DNA of 64,000 nt from Diphasiastrum complanatum (taxonomy: Eukaryota > Streptophyta > Lycopodiopsida > Lycopodiales > Lycopodiaceae), in assembly GCA_029204225.1 (NCBI GenBank), contig CM055095.1, positions 41,710,219 through 41,774,218 on the forward strand, written 5' to 3'. Below are positions 16,949-29,800 of the stretch, in pieces. Below the pieces are notes generated by a model. It worked only from the letters and a program-made list of their open reading frames with translations. It did no database searches and was not told the DNA's origin. A program made the translations under genes and the position numbers. Each line of letters starts with the position of its first letter. Within the stretch, counting starts at the first letter, position 1.

Positions 16949-16978
16949 TGCCCGTCAACGACGGGCACTCTTTACTAG
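16949..16978 (+). mobile_element. Helitron 3' end, copy 1
   Basis: An 8-bp stem (TGCCCGTC, 16949-16956; GACGGGCA, 16960-16967) with a 3-nt loop is followed after 7 bases by CTAG (16975-16978) and then T. A short GC-rich hairpin just before a CTRR end, inserted ahead of a T, is the standard Helitron 3' signature. The 5' TC end was not located, so the element's length is unknown. Confidence 0.75.
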
Positions 16979-17650
16979 TATATATATATAACTATTTGTG
17001 CGCATGTGGTGCGCATGTGTATGGGTGCACCCATGCATCCTCCTCTCCTCACCCATGCATACACACTTTCTTAACTAAAAATGATGGGGAGGGGGATGCA
17101 TGTATGGCGAAAGTGCATATCCCCATACATTTGCACATTGTGTGCATTGGGGGGTGGGCCCCAAAAAGATTTCCCTCTCCTCCCTCCCAATCACTAAATT
17201 CAAATATCTTTCTCTAAATTCAAATATTTGAAGTTTGAAGTTAAGGTTTTATTTTCTTCACACACTTCAATGTGCTTTAAACTTTAGCCAATAATCTTTA
17301 TTACATGGCTTTCTTATTTATTTTGAATTACCAAAGTTTTACCCAAAAATCATGAACAGAAAAATTTTCTTGACTACCTAAAACAGCTTCTTTTTTTTTC
17401 AATCCTTCAAATCCCCCACGATTTTCATGAATGTTTAACCACAAGCCCAAACTTACTATCTTTAACTCCAAAGGATCGAATTTTTCCAAAGACTCGAATT
17501 TCTCCAAAGGATTGAAGGACCCTTTTTTTGTACTGTCAAGTCGAATTTTTCAAAAGACTCGAATTTTTCCAAAGACTCGAAGGTTTGATATTCGATGTGC
17601 GAGATCGGCCATCATCCAAATCATCAGCCGCCACCTAGATCGGCCTCCAT

Positions 17651-17679
17651 TGCCCGTCAACGACGGGCACTCTTTACTA

Positions 17680-17680
<1 letters not shown>
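17651..17680 (+). mobile_element. Helitron 3' end, copy 2
   Basis: The same hairpin and CTAG terminus as at 16949-16978 (stems 17651-17658 and 17662-17669; CTAG ends at 17680). Only about 32 bp up to the terminus are shared; upstream the two loci differ, as expected for separate Helitrons of one family. Sequence at 17605-17645 resembles 15899-15945. A (TA)n tract follows both ends. Confidence 0.75.

Positions 17681-17727
<47 letters not shown>
17681..17727. repeat. (TA)n microsatellite
   Basis: About 44 bp of TA dinucleotides between the second Helitron end and the hAT-like element. Its last bases, ATATAGAC (17720-17727), are one copy of the 8-bp target duplication. Confidence 0.9.
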
Positions 17728-18454
17728 CATAGTTGCAGCGAATCGCGATTCGCGAATCACGATTGTGCGAATCGCGGTTCCGACCCCAAAATCGCAAAAT
17801 AAAAAAAATAAAAAAATTTGAAAAAATAGCATATGGCGGAAATTTTTTTAGGGGATCAATGGTCAAACCAACGTTTTGCCTCTCAAAAGTGCAGTAGATG
17901 AGACACAAACAGATCTTATTTTCAATAGCTATCTAGTTGTCATTTGCTCTGGTTTTCAGTAAATGTGAATCCTACAGTTTGGGCTATCAACTGTATGGAT
18001 GATGATTACTTTTGCAATCGTTTCACTAGAGATGTGAGTGCAATGTGCATACAGTTGGGGGCAAAAATATTGGGGGGGGCGGTAGCATTTTTATCTACAG
18101 TGTCTATATAGCAGGAAGTCCTAGGGGGTTCGGGGGCCCCTGTGGGGGGTTTGGAGGACATTGCCCCCCAACGGCAGAGTCCGGGGGCTGCCGGTAGACC
18201 CTCGACGGTAAGGCCTCTTCATGATTTGTCCTTCCAACTCCCTGAGTGAAAACACACTTTTTGGTGTTTCGCACCCGAAACAATCAGCAAACTACACAGT
18301 CATAATGCTCTCAACCAAAGCTTTCATCTGATACCCGTATTGCCTAAAAAAAATTCAAAAAAAAAAAAACGATTCTGCGCGATTCTAGAAAAATCCCGAA
18401 ATGCATTTCTGAATCGCATTTCTGATCACGATTCAAAATCGCGGTGCATCTATG
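17728..18454. mobile_element. hAT-like MITE with 8-bp target duplication
   Basis: A 727-bp element flanked by ATATAGAC on both sides (17720-17727 and 18455-18462). Its ends are imperfect inverted repeats: CATAGTTGCAGCGAATCGCG at the left, and CATAGATGCACCGCGATTTT for the reverse complement of the right. Subterminal GC-rich words (AATCGCGATT, GCGCGATTC) repeat in both arms. An 8-bp duplication and a CANNG-type end fit the hAT superfamily. The interior codes for nothing recognisable and includes a G-rich stretch at 18070-18200. The element split a compound (TA)n-GAC-(AC)n tract. Confidence 0.82.
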
Positions 18455-18459
18455 ATATA

Positions 18460-18460
<1 letters not shown>

Positions 18461-18503
<43 letters not shown>
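18461..18503. repeat. (AC)n microsatellite
   Basis: About 43 bp of AC dinucleotides directly right of the hAT-like element; its first bases belong to the target duplication. Confidence 0.9.
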
Positions 18504-18504
<1 letters not shown>

Positions 18505-18670
18505 CACATCACTAGATAAATATATGTAAATGTATGTGTACAAGACAACACATTATATAGATTAGATTTATATATGTAAAGGTTGGGCTCAAAAAATGTA
18601 CTACATGTTGATAATTAGCATTCATTGGCTGGGTATACACATTGAGTTACAAGTGTTTGAAAGACCCATG

Positions 18671-20476
18671 GATATTTGAATATGCCGAGAGCCATCTTCA
18701 ACCAAGCACAAAGCCCGCAATATTGACCGAGAGCTTCAAGGTCCTACCCACACACAAGCCAAAGTGAATAAAAGCTATTAGACTAAAGATCTGCCTTTGG
18801 AAGATCTTTAGTCTAACAGTTTTGCCAAGTTAATTTTTTGATGAGTATGGTGTCTGAATAAGAATTGATAGTTTTGTACGTAAGAGAGGCAACCACAGTT
18901 CAAAGCAAGCAGATGGAAGATAAATCCAAGAGAATATCGAACAGTCAGCTTGTATTAAATGGATTATTTTGTTGTGTAAGTTCACTTAATCAGGAATAGT
19001 GTGTGTTGTTTTCTCTTGATAAGAATACTACAAGCAAGAAGCTTCACAAACGTATTCTTTCAACGCTCTGGCACTGGTGTCCCTCAAGTCACTAGCTTCT
19101 GACTTCAAGGTGATGACAACATACATTCACATCTCCAGTTCGCAAAACTAGATGAGAATCCTGCCTAGAACACAAACAGGAATCAAACACAAGCCACATA
19201 ATCATTGACATTCTAAGGTCAATATACCTCTCTGATATAACACTCTCTGCAGAGTCAGCTGAATTTATCTCCATTGACAAGCCAGCAACACTCAAAATGT
19301 GACATCATAATACAAAGAAGAGCAGTTTCAACCAAAATGCTGACATGTCCCCAGCTTATACATACGGTGGGTAAGGCTTCAACCTTTTAAAACTACACTC
19401 CACGTTGTTTACTAACGATTGATAAAAGGCCTACTATTTGAATGGCACGTATATACTTATTTTGGTTTTGAAAAGATAATAGGAATGTTCGACTTGTTAT
19501 ATGGGCATGTCGATGTCACAATATAAAGAATTGGAGAAAAAGGTTAGGAGGCTTCCAACCAGATAGTCCCTACATTTGTCGAATGAAGAACATACTGTTT
19601 GGAGCATAATGAAATAAAGCAGTCAAAGCAAGCCAATCACATTTTTCCTGATTCAAATAGAGTAACTTGAACTACGTTTTTACAAAACCCACCTGCAATG
19701 AAATTCACAAAAAGAACCAACTTCAACTTCAAAGCTATAGGTTCATCATTATAATAAAAAACCAAATTGGAGAAGTGATCAAAGCTGGAGACGGTCTACA
19801 AAGCAATGACAAACTCTCAACGAGCCAATTTCATACAAGTTGGTCAGAGATATAGTCAAGTGAACTCTTTTCTCCACATTTTCAACCGATGTAGATATTT
19901 ACAAAAACAAGTTTTGAGTTAAAGTTCACTGTCATGCACTGAACAATTCACCATAGAAAGAATATTAAAAGTAGTATCCATGACAAATTTCTGGACTTCA
20001 CCAATGAAAATGGAAATCAATGAGCAACTATTGAGTAGTAGATTCCACTTGTGACTTGATCTAACGGAGAAGGCAAAAAAAGAACGCCTTGAGGATTTTA
20101 TAAATGCGTTACCTGAACACACACTACCCGATTTTGCTTTATGTGCATGAACTCTTAAGGAACAACGAAATGTGCTCATCCAATTCCTAAGAGTGCCACA
20201 TCATATGGTGTGTCTAGAAGAGCACAGATCAGCTCTGCAAACATTTGATGTGATACTTTGTTTATATTGGAAAGTGATATTTGCAAGCTGGGAAAAAGCA
20301 CCAAGGGTGTGTGTATAATCACTCAACGTTTCCTCAAACTGTTACATCCGATCATAGTACAATAACCTGTACATGTCGCTAGCAAGATAAAGCCTTCCAG
20401 ATTTTATTTAGCAACTCCATATTTCATTCTTCACGTCGTTTGTTAATACAGCAACAAACTTAGCACTTTCTCCAGT
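18671..20476. other. Region downstream of the split gene, no gene seen
   Basis: No frame with recognisable domains was found on either strand. Part of the right end is presumably 3' untranslated sequence of the minus-strand gene, whose stop is at 20477-20479. Short frames at 19092-19295 and 19919-20179 show no family resemblance. Confidence 0.4.
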
Positions 20477-20857
20477 TCAAATGACCTGAACTGATGACCT
20501 TGAAGGATTATGTTTTTGCCTGCAAAGCAAATGTAAATCTTAGTCAAGCACTCAGTTGCACATGCATAATCTACGTACAAATATGAGATGCTAGAGAGCA
20601 AACCAACATGCTGGAGTGGTCTGTAGAGTGCTGGTGGAAGTTGAAAAATAAAGAGGTCTCTATAGACGATATAGTAAAAATCAACTTAAAATGGAATAGA
20701 TGTCTGATGAAGTATGAAGCACTAACCAAAAGGAGTCTTTCTTTTCTTGAGCAAGCAACTCTTCAAAGGACATCTCTTCTGCTTCCCCATCCAACTTTTC
20801 GATTAACTGACCAGTGTTAGGTTGCAACTCAAAATGCGTGCGGCCATATTCCAGCAT
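20477..20857 (-). CDS. Exons 5-6 of the split gene (C-terminus)
   Basis: Exon 5 (131 nt) follows a TGTAG acceptor and encodes MLEYGRTHFELQPNTG to KKDSF. Its donor is TTTTG|GTTAGT. Exon 6 (43 nt) follows TTTGCAG, completes the W codon and adds QKHNPSRSSVQVI before TGA. The DSFWQK join matches my memory of the C-terminus in plant relatives. Confidence 0.82.
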
Positions 20858-23800
20858 CTACAGGTGATGATTTAGGCCCCAAGGCAAAATCTTCTGTAAG
20901 AACTTATGCATATTCAAGTTGTGTAGAGTATCAGATACTAAAACCTACTCACGAATACATCCAAATTTCAATTTAGCTGTGACACGGATATCTCCCTCCC
21001 TCCCATGTCTGAACGCATGCACAAACGCAGGTGCACGCGCGCACACACACACATTTCCAGAAAGTTAAAAAAAGTAACAACCTATAAATTTCAGATAATC
21101 ATGGACCATAGCTACACAATACTTGCAGCTTGATAAAAGAGAAACCATGGAAGTGGAATGAGTTACAGCTTACAACTTTAGGAAGCAGCTTGATAAAAGA
21201 GAAACCATGGAAGTGGAATGAGTTACAGCTTACAACTTTAAGGTATTTTACAGAAGAATCTTTGATCTGAATTCCTAGAACAAAGTGACACTGCTTAACA
21301 ACTATACTCTTCAATGTTGCAGCTTGAAGCCAAAGAGAAGAGGACAAATTGACATCTTACGAGAAAATGTCATGAAACAATTATGTGGAAGCTTCCTGCA
21401 AAGAAAGGTAAGATGAGTACCCCTAAGTAAGATTGGTACCCATCTTCCAAAACCTCCTATCAAACAGCTTGATGCTGCAATCTTGGGAGAATATGTCATA
21501 AAACAAATATGTGGATGCTTATTGCAGAGCCATTCTCCTCAAGTAGAAAAGAAGATGGCTGATCTAATAACTCTGTGGAGGTATCTAGTCTTCTATTATT
21601 CAATCATTTGAGATCTGAAAATTAAGAAGCAAAAGAACAATCTGTGTCAGTGTTTTCCACCATCGGGCCACCCAGCCTCAAAATAAGATGAAAAAGGTCC
21701 AGTCACACTGCGATAAGGCCACTGCCCACGATTTGGGACCAGCCATGCAGAAGGCTCAGCCACCTGGCTGTTAGGCAAGCAGAGCCCTACCCAGGTCCCA
21801 TTTGAGCCAGTGAGGCCACATTTGAGTCAGCCACAAGCTTCCATCAGGACCTAAGTTTCATCGGAAAGCCATTCCAGACCCTCAGTGTTCCAGAACAATG
21901 TTCCCGAACCCCTGAACCAAAGGGGAGTGATCGGAGCCATAGGAGGCCAATTTTGGTGAAGGAGGTTGGCGTCCATGTAATTGTGGCATGTTTTCAGAGT
22001 TGATAGATCGCATGTGGAGAAAAATCAACAAAAACTTATTTGAGCTCATTTTCCATCATTTTTCTGTTTGCTTTTGTTTGGAGGCTATAGTGCATCAATT
22101 TCTGTTATTCATGTTGCTAAGATCTGACAAAGGGTTGCTAGGAATAGAGTGTTGCAGTTTTCCAGCTTGTATCAGCGAAAGTGGCCGCTCCAAGCATTCA
22201 AGTTATTGGATTGCATTAGGGCTTCATTTCATTTCTTCTTTAGGATTTTTTACCGAATGCATATCATCTGTTAGTTTTGGTGGCACATACATAGGCTATT
22301 ACAGTGTTGTGGAAAGACAAGGCATTTGAGTGGAGATGCATTTACTAGCGGAAGATGTGGTGCTGTATGCAAGCTCCAATGCTAGGCAACATTACCTACA
22401 TTATGGACAACGCAATCCAGCACATCTACGAGGATCAAGGCACACTTGCTTGGTCTGAGCAAGTCAGTAGATGGACCATGGGCACTGAAGATGATTCCTG
22501 CAAACATCTGAGATCATCCTATGACTACATATGGAGAGGCAAGCTCTACTAGGTCGGCTTCCAGGGCCTATGACTACATATGGGGAGGCAAGCTCTGCTA
22601 GGTCGGCTTCCAGGGGCCACACACCTCAGCGGTCAGTGCTACAAGTTGGCCGGCAACTTGGGTGAATTGTGTAGGATCACCAGGTTCATGGCTAGGATAG
22701 AGGCACAGACTGCAGGAGATGAGGGTGGTGACTAGGGAGGGAATTGAGGAGGGAGGCTTTGGGGATGAGTATGAGGTGCTCTGGATAAGATGGACACCAA
22801 TGAAGGTGTCAATGATGTGTAATTGCATGATGACCCAGAAGCAGACACAGCTTGAGCCTGCATCACCAATACGCAAAGGAAGGGGTAGACCTAGGGGTTC
22901 TTGCCAAGTTAGGTTCATGAATTTGCATGTTGAGCCATGGGCATCTCACGCACAGCCAACAGAATATCAGGCACAGGCAGCAGAGCACTGGCAAGCATTG
23001 TGGTAGGCCAAGAGGTCGTGGAAGAGGAAGAGAGACGAGCAATGTAACAACAAGACATATGTATCATAATGAACTATGAACTATTGCAAAACCAATACGA
23101 CATTGGCACGTATGCCACTCACTACATGAACATGAATCTCTCACAAAATGCCAGAACAACAAATAGCTAAAACAAAGCTAGAGTTAGGGGATTATGAACT
23201 TAATAGATGTGTAGCATCACACAAACCATAAACCTCAATTGAAGTAGACTCATCTAATTGATCTAGATGTGCATGCTCTACTATATAAGCATCATCCATA
23301 ACATCTGAAACGATTGCATACATGGATGAAAAATGATGAAATGATGTATCCAAGCATATATGATCTCGAGCTATAACACCAACAAGAAAATTTGGATAAT
23401 CCCTGCTCCAACTAGAGCCTCACATGGGGCAATACAACCGCTACTAGAGTTTGAACATCAATTACAAGAAGATCATGTATGTTAAATTCTACTGCAACAG
23501 AGTCTGGTTCAGGAATCTCAATTCCAGCATCATAGAGGTCTTTAGCAATAATAGGACACACAAAGATAGAAACAATAGAAGAAAAAATGACATGAATGAA
23601 GGTGATTGTAACATAGAAAACAAAGAACCACAGTTAATAGCATGGTCAGTACTATGTTTGGTAGCAAAGTGTGTGTTAATGTCGACAAGCCAATGATCAT
23701 AAGAAGAATGAGTGGAAAACATGATGAGAAAGGGCAATACAAGACGAGACCACAAAGTGCATACGAGGAAGGAAAAATGTACAAAGAAGAAAAAATGTAC

Positions 23801-26800
23801 AAAGAAGACAAACAAAATATGAAAGAAGTACAATCAAAGAAATGCAAGTACATCAACTATGCCAAAGAAGATAACCCAAATCTTCCACACACAAGAGTTG
23901 GGTGATAAAAACTAGTAAAGCTTTGGAAAGGTGGAAATCTCAATAAGTGGTGTTTGAATGATTAAAATCGATATCTATATTGCGGAATAGAAGTGATTCG
24001 TGTTAGGAAGATGAATGATGGAAAAGTGTCAAATATGATACAAAAAAAGTGAACACTAATAAAAGCTAATAAAATGACAGGTTTTTTATAGTAGATGACT
24101 TCTATGAATCATGTTCGCAAAAAATGACAAGCCTATTAGGGATGCCTTATCGCAAGAAACACAATGATCCAAAACATTTAGAAAAAGGACACAAGAATGT
24201 ACCAAAAATGTTCATTAATGCAATATCTTGAACTAGGAATGTCGGATCAATGAGCTGTAAAGTGCTATGAACTCATGAAAAAACAAAGAATAGGAAGATC
24301 CACATAACATCTAGAAAAAATCTTCATGACACAAAATAGAATACTCTTTAATTTGACCAAACTTTGACTAGCACGATATTGTGTGCCCTCATAGATACAA
24401 TTAATTTCCAACTTCTGTCGCAAAAAAGTACAACGGGATACTCATGTGCACAAGTTTTAGTTCAAGGGTAGGCTTTATTCTATCGCCTGAGGATGAATTT
24501 TGCACAGGCATTTAATGCCACATTCAAAAGAATGCCCATCCAATGATGCACACTAGGTGAGAAAATGGCAGTGCCATTCTCTCACCTAATGTACACCGTT
24601 GAATGGACATCTTCATGTACTTGGCATTTAGAGCCTGTGCAAGGACTAGCACAAGGCCATTCTATCTATGGGAGGCAGAATGCACCCACCACCTAGATCA
24701 CTTGTTTCATTTATGCAAAGAATCGTGATTCAAAGTTGAAGGCAGGGATGAGGGTCCGGGCCGGATTGCCCGTGCCCGCGTCCGCGTCCGACGTCCGGAC
24801 CTGGACGCGTCCGACCCCCGGACGCGGGGTCGGACGCATCCAATTTTTTTTTTTTAAAAAAAAAATAGATGCGTCTCGGGTCCGGACGCCATTTTTTTTT
24901 TAAATTCTTTAAAAAAAAATTTAAAATTAAAAAAAAAATAAAAAAACCGGACGCGTCCGGACGCGGACGCGCCGCGTCCGCGTCCGCCATCCGCTTCCTT
25001 AGATTCAAACACATTCGAATTGCATCAAATCAATTGGTTTGAATCAGTTTTTTTAGAAAGTCATTTTTTTTAATAAATTTTCACACTATTTTTGAAATTT
25101 TAAAGAACAAGTTTACTTTTTGAGATTGTATAGCAATATAACAATTCAAATTTTTTTTAAAACGAATTGATTTGAATTGACTTGTGACTATGTATAAGAT
25201 ATGTCCACTAGTGCTAACGAGAGTACATGCGGCAAGTGTAGATGAATACTACCAATAAATTGGATCAAGAGATTAAGAGGGAGTTTGTCGATGTGTTGAT
25301 AATTTGCCATCTACTTTGACTCTAATCAAAACATTAAACATAAGATTGAATTGCGTAATAAATCGTGTCTAATAAAAAAAACCTCCTTAAGAAATGGAAC
25401 TAAGGGAAGAAGAGGAAGTCAAAAGTATGATAGACTATTATCTAGACAAAGGGAAACTAGGAATAGTTGTTTGTCTTTTGCCTCATTGATAATTGTTGTG
25501 AAGAAAGATGGATATTGGCATATTGTTGGGGCTTGAACAAGATGATTGTCAATACTGATGTGCTTAGAAGGATTGATCTAACGAGGAATGCATCATGTTA
25601 GAGTTTGTGAAGACTCAAAGGAGTCTACTAAGCTAACTTTCTGTAAAGCAGCGCTCGACAAATCAAAGGGACATAAGTCCTATGTTGTATGAGACAATTG
25701 GTCCAATACATGAGGGACATGTCTAACAATTTTAGCTACTTCTGTCTTTCATGCCTAGGTGTTGTCAGGGTACTACCAAGTGGTATGGCTAGTGGCTTCA
25801 TTGCACGTAAGTTACATGTTAGCTAAGGATGAGTCATGATTAATGGTTGCTCGAGGCTTTGGGCATGAGTTCCTATGCAGGAAATAGTTGGGTGGAGATT
25901 ATGGCACACTCTCCCCTATGTTACTATAATGTACTTTGAAAGAGATCAATATAGTGCAAAGTCTGCAAAGTTTTCATCCTGTTGTGTAGTTTTCCTTGTG
26001 ATAATCCATCTAAACATAATCTCAAAGTAGTATTTTCTTCTTAGCGACAAGCACCTTTATCCAATCTCAATGGGGCTGATTGGGCCAAAGGCCAAGACGT
26101 AAGGAGAATCCTCTTGCGGCCCATGCCATGTTGACATATGCCATGAAGTATATATTAGCTTCTCAAAAAGATTTGTTAAAGGCATACATAATACAATAAG
26201 GGTAACATAGAGCTTATAGCATAGTAACAAAAAGATTTCCAACATTGTGATGAAAAAAAATTAAGCAAGACACTGGTTTTCCTATAAGAAAAAATTGCGT
26301 TTTGGGTTCTCAATAACGTGGTTGCAGCAGAACGCATTCCGCTGCAACCATGTCTGAAACATTCCAATACCATCTCATATAGTGCCATGACTATAGTTTG
26401 CAAGGACAGAATATGCTAGAAGGTGCAACTCCCACATCCTCCGGATAAGTATGTGGCGTGGAATAGAATCAAAGCCTTTGTCGAAAGTTAACAAAATCAC
26501 AATCTCACAATCTACTAGCTCCTTTTGATGTTTCACTATCTCTATAAGCATCATGAGTGTAAAAATAATTCGTGGTGGAGTGCTATTTCTTGAAACTAGA
26601 CTAACCCAAAGTGTGTAGATGCCCAACCTCTGCTTCTGTATTTATTGCAATCTCCAAAATGGTCTTGTACAGCTTGGCCATGATGTGTGCGATCATGATA
26701 GTGTGATGGCTCAACTGTGATAAGTCCTGATAAAGATGAATCCTCTAACTGATAACTTTATTGCACCTATGCCTAGGCCCTACATGTTACCATGGACTGC

Positions 26801-29800
26801 AATTTAACCAATTGTGGAGGTGTCAAGCTGTCCATCATGAAATCCTTGGACTCTTCAAATGGACTATTTCATCTTCACACCTACACATTGATCGATCTAC
26901 TCTACCTACAAGACAATCACATGCTTGCCATTATTCAAGCTTGATCTTTTACCAATAAACCATTTCTCTTGTTGGAAATTGTGGTATCGCACTGTAGTCG
27001 CCACATGCAACTACTACAAAGTTGCATTTCCGTTCCGGAACGCGATCATGTGAAAGGATTTCAAAAGAGCATTTTCTGTTGCTTGGTTTCAGATGGTTAA
27101 CCCCCAATATTTGCTATTCACTTCAATCAGATACTGAAGCAAATGAATATCAGATACTGAAGCAAATCGTTTTTGCAGATATGTTCATTGCCTATTCATT
27201 TCGATTCTATCTGCTTCAATATTTCTGCTATTCATGTGGATTGCAACCAGTGGTGGATCCCTGCCCAATGAGAAAAAAGTTTGCAGACTTTTTTGCGATC
27301 CGGGACAGCGTTTCTGGTCCCAGATCGCTGGCGATCTGCATCGTTTTTGCAGCGGATCGCGATCCGCTGCAACTCAGAACTACTAAAAGTGCCACCAATA
27401 ATTGATAGTGCCATATTTCTAGTCCATAAGAAATAGGCATTGATTTGAATAAACTCCAACCAATTTCACTGAAGTTTGAAATTTTATGTGATCAATCAAG
27501 TTGTATCTCCTAGCTGTTGATTCATTAATCACAGATGTTGAGTGCTCCATGGCTTAAGTGGTCACAGTGTTATAAGTTATATAACTTAAGAAAATTGAAA
27601 TTTGAAGCTCTTCGAAATTGTTTTGGAACACAGGCATAGGTTACATGATCAAAGATACTGTGTATTCCTATGTCTTGCACTTAGTGTTCTTGTGCATTGT
27701 TTGCATTGAGTACAACTCATTCATCCTAATGAAGCTCAAGAGGTGCAAACTATATGCATCCAATACTGATATCACCTTGCAAAGGGAAACAATCAGTTTG
27801 CATGCACTCAATCTTATTGATGTCACAATTCAAGCTTGTCAACAGCACAATGGACATCAAGCAACTTGTTCCTCCACGATGTTGTGATTGTCAAGTTCCA
27901 TTGTATCAAACATGCAACGCACAGACAATCACACTTTTTTTCCATTACAAACCTTATGTCGGAGTTGTCCATCCTACTCCTAGGGTGGAACGCATACAGG
28001 TTTCTTCGGTGGTTCCAAACTTGCATAGGCAGCTGAAGCGTGCAAGAGTATGAAGCAAAGAATTTTAGTCTACAGAAAACGATGTGCTTGGCCTTAATAA
28101 AATCATAATACTTTGAATAATCAAAGGCACAGTATCTAAGTCATTGATCTCAAATATGGTCAATGCTTGCACGGTGATGCCAAAAGTGCAAAACTTTTAG
28201 TTCTAAGCAGTATAACTGTCAAAGAATCAGAAGCTACCTAGACATAAGTCCCTAAAATCAATAACCATATCAGAACAGACCTCACCTTTTGATACGCTGG
28301 TGAAAGTTTCAATTGCTCTTGTAGGCGATTATATACTAGCGTATCTTCTTCCATCCTCCTTTGCTCGACCTCAAGACCATAAATCTAGAGCAAAACAAAA
28401 ACCATGAAACTGGAAAGTTGACTATTGAAGACATAAGTTCATCTGATACAAGCAAAAAAGCAGATAACAGTCATAACAAACACCGCGATACCAACCTGCC
28501 CACAAAGTCGGTCAAAGGACGACTTGTCTGCCTTACACAAGAGAGACTTTGCAATGGTGAATTTTCGTTGAACCAAGTCAGACCTGTTTAGAGAAAAATC
28601 TGAAGAATAAGCACTGCAAAGAGCCAGTAACTATGGCAAAGTAAACAAGGCTGAAACAATGAATCCTACATACTTATGCTGGAGAGAAGCTTTTGCATCC
28701 ACTAAGCATGTTGTAAAGCGCCCAACCTGTAGCACAATGAAATGAACTTAAAGAATGCACCTCTTGTATGACAAAACTAGAACATAGGCAAATAAGTTGT
28801 TCAACTTAAAATTATCCACAGACAGGATTCTCGTTTACGTCAAACACTTCTGTTGCCTTGCAAATTATGTGTTAAGCTCACCAATGAACAATGGTTACCT
28901 GAGCCAGAGTGAGAGTCTTGTTTATGTTTGAGCGAACTAGATCATCATACTGCTCTTTTAGTTTTCGCTGTATCATACTTCCTGAAGATGTGAAAGGATA
29001 TGGGCAGTCACTACTATGAATACCCCCCTTTACTGTCCCGCAGAGACAACCAACCTCCACTGCGTTTGGCGTCTGATTATGCTTACAAGAAACTGGAACA
29101 CTTTTGCAAATTTCCCGCTGTGCCTGCACTTCTTTATCTGTGGTCATCACCACTGCGCCCTTTGCTTTCTGTCGTTTACTACGATTCTTTTTTTTCTTCT
29201 TCTCCTTCTTTGAAATCAAACCTGATACCTGATCAGAAGCACCTGAAGCGCTTAGCAAACAGTGATGCTCCTCCACTTCGTCCATTCCTTGTTCGGATCC
29301 ACTTTCCTCCCAATGAGCTTCTTCGTCATTCACATATTTAGAAAAAAGTTTGTTACAATTACTTTTGGCAGCTGCCCCTTTCACGCAAGAATTAACAGGC
29401 AAACCCATGTAAGGTACTCCTCTTTCTGTTGATTTCTCACCGACTGAATCAACTGTAAGTGCTGTCAATGCAGACGCTATATCTGCAGTGCCTCCACTGG
29501 AGTAAGACTTGCTCTTGGAAACTGCCTCTAACGACCGTATCTGCAGAGAACCTAAACCTTCCAAAGCAGTGAAGGTCAACGCAGAGCTCGAAGTTGTGGG
29601 CTGCTGCACAGTCACATTTCTGCAAAATTCCTTTCCATAGTCCCCAAGAGTACAAATATGTACACTGCTGCTGGTCTTTATATTACAGCCAGTAGATTCA
29701 CTGGTTTCAGCCATGTGGATGCTTGCTCTAGGAAGCTTCAAATCCAAGGGCTTCGAATATCCACATAAAGTCGTACCGTGTGGAGTTGAGAGTAGAGAAC

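Larger units (their letters stand above)
20858..28285 (-). other. Intron 4 of the split gene, 7.4 kb, repeat-filled
   Basis: It separates ..SPAYQK from MLEYG.., which are probably adjacent in plant relatives. It contains a 60-bp tandem duplication (21125-21240), a 49-bp one (22519-22616), a foldback with 71-bp arms (24500-24642), a GC-rich foldback (24745-25000), a faint gypsy RT relic, a LINE relic, and several palindromes between 26319 and 27372. No independent host gene was recognised inside. Confidence 0.75.

Noticed and set aside
23451-23905. Lysine- and glutamate-rich frames
   Set aside because: Built on repeated ATGTACAAAGAAGA words inside intron 4, with no likeness to a known protein.
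27618-28053. Overlapping frames in intron 4 just left of exon 4
   Set aside because: Different frames on both strands without motifs; no splice logic joins them to the gene.
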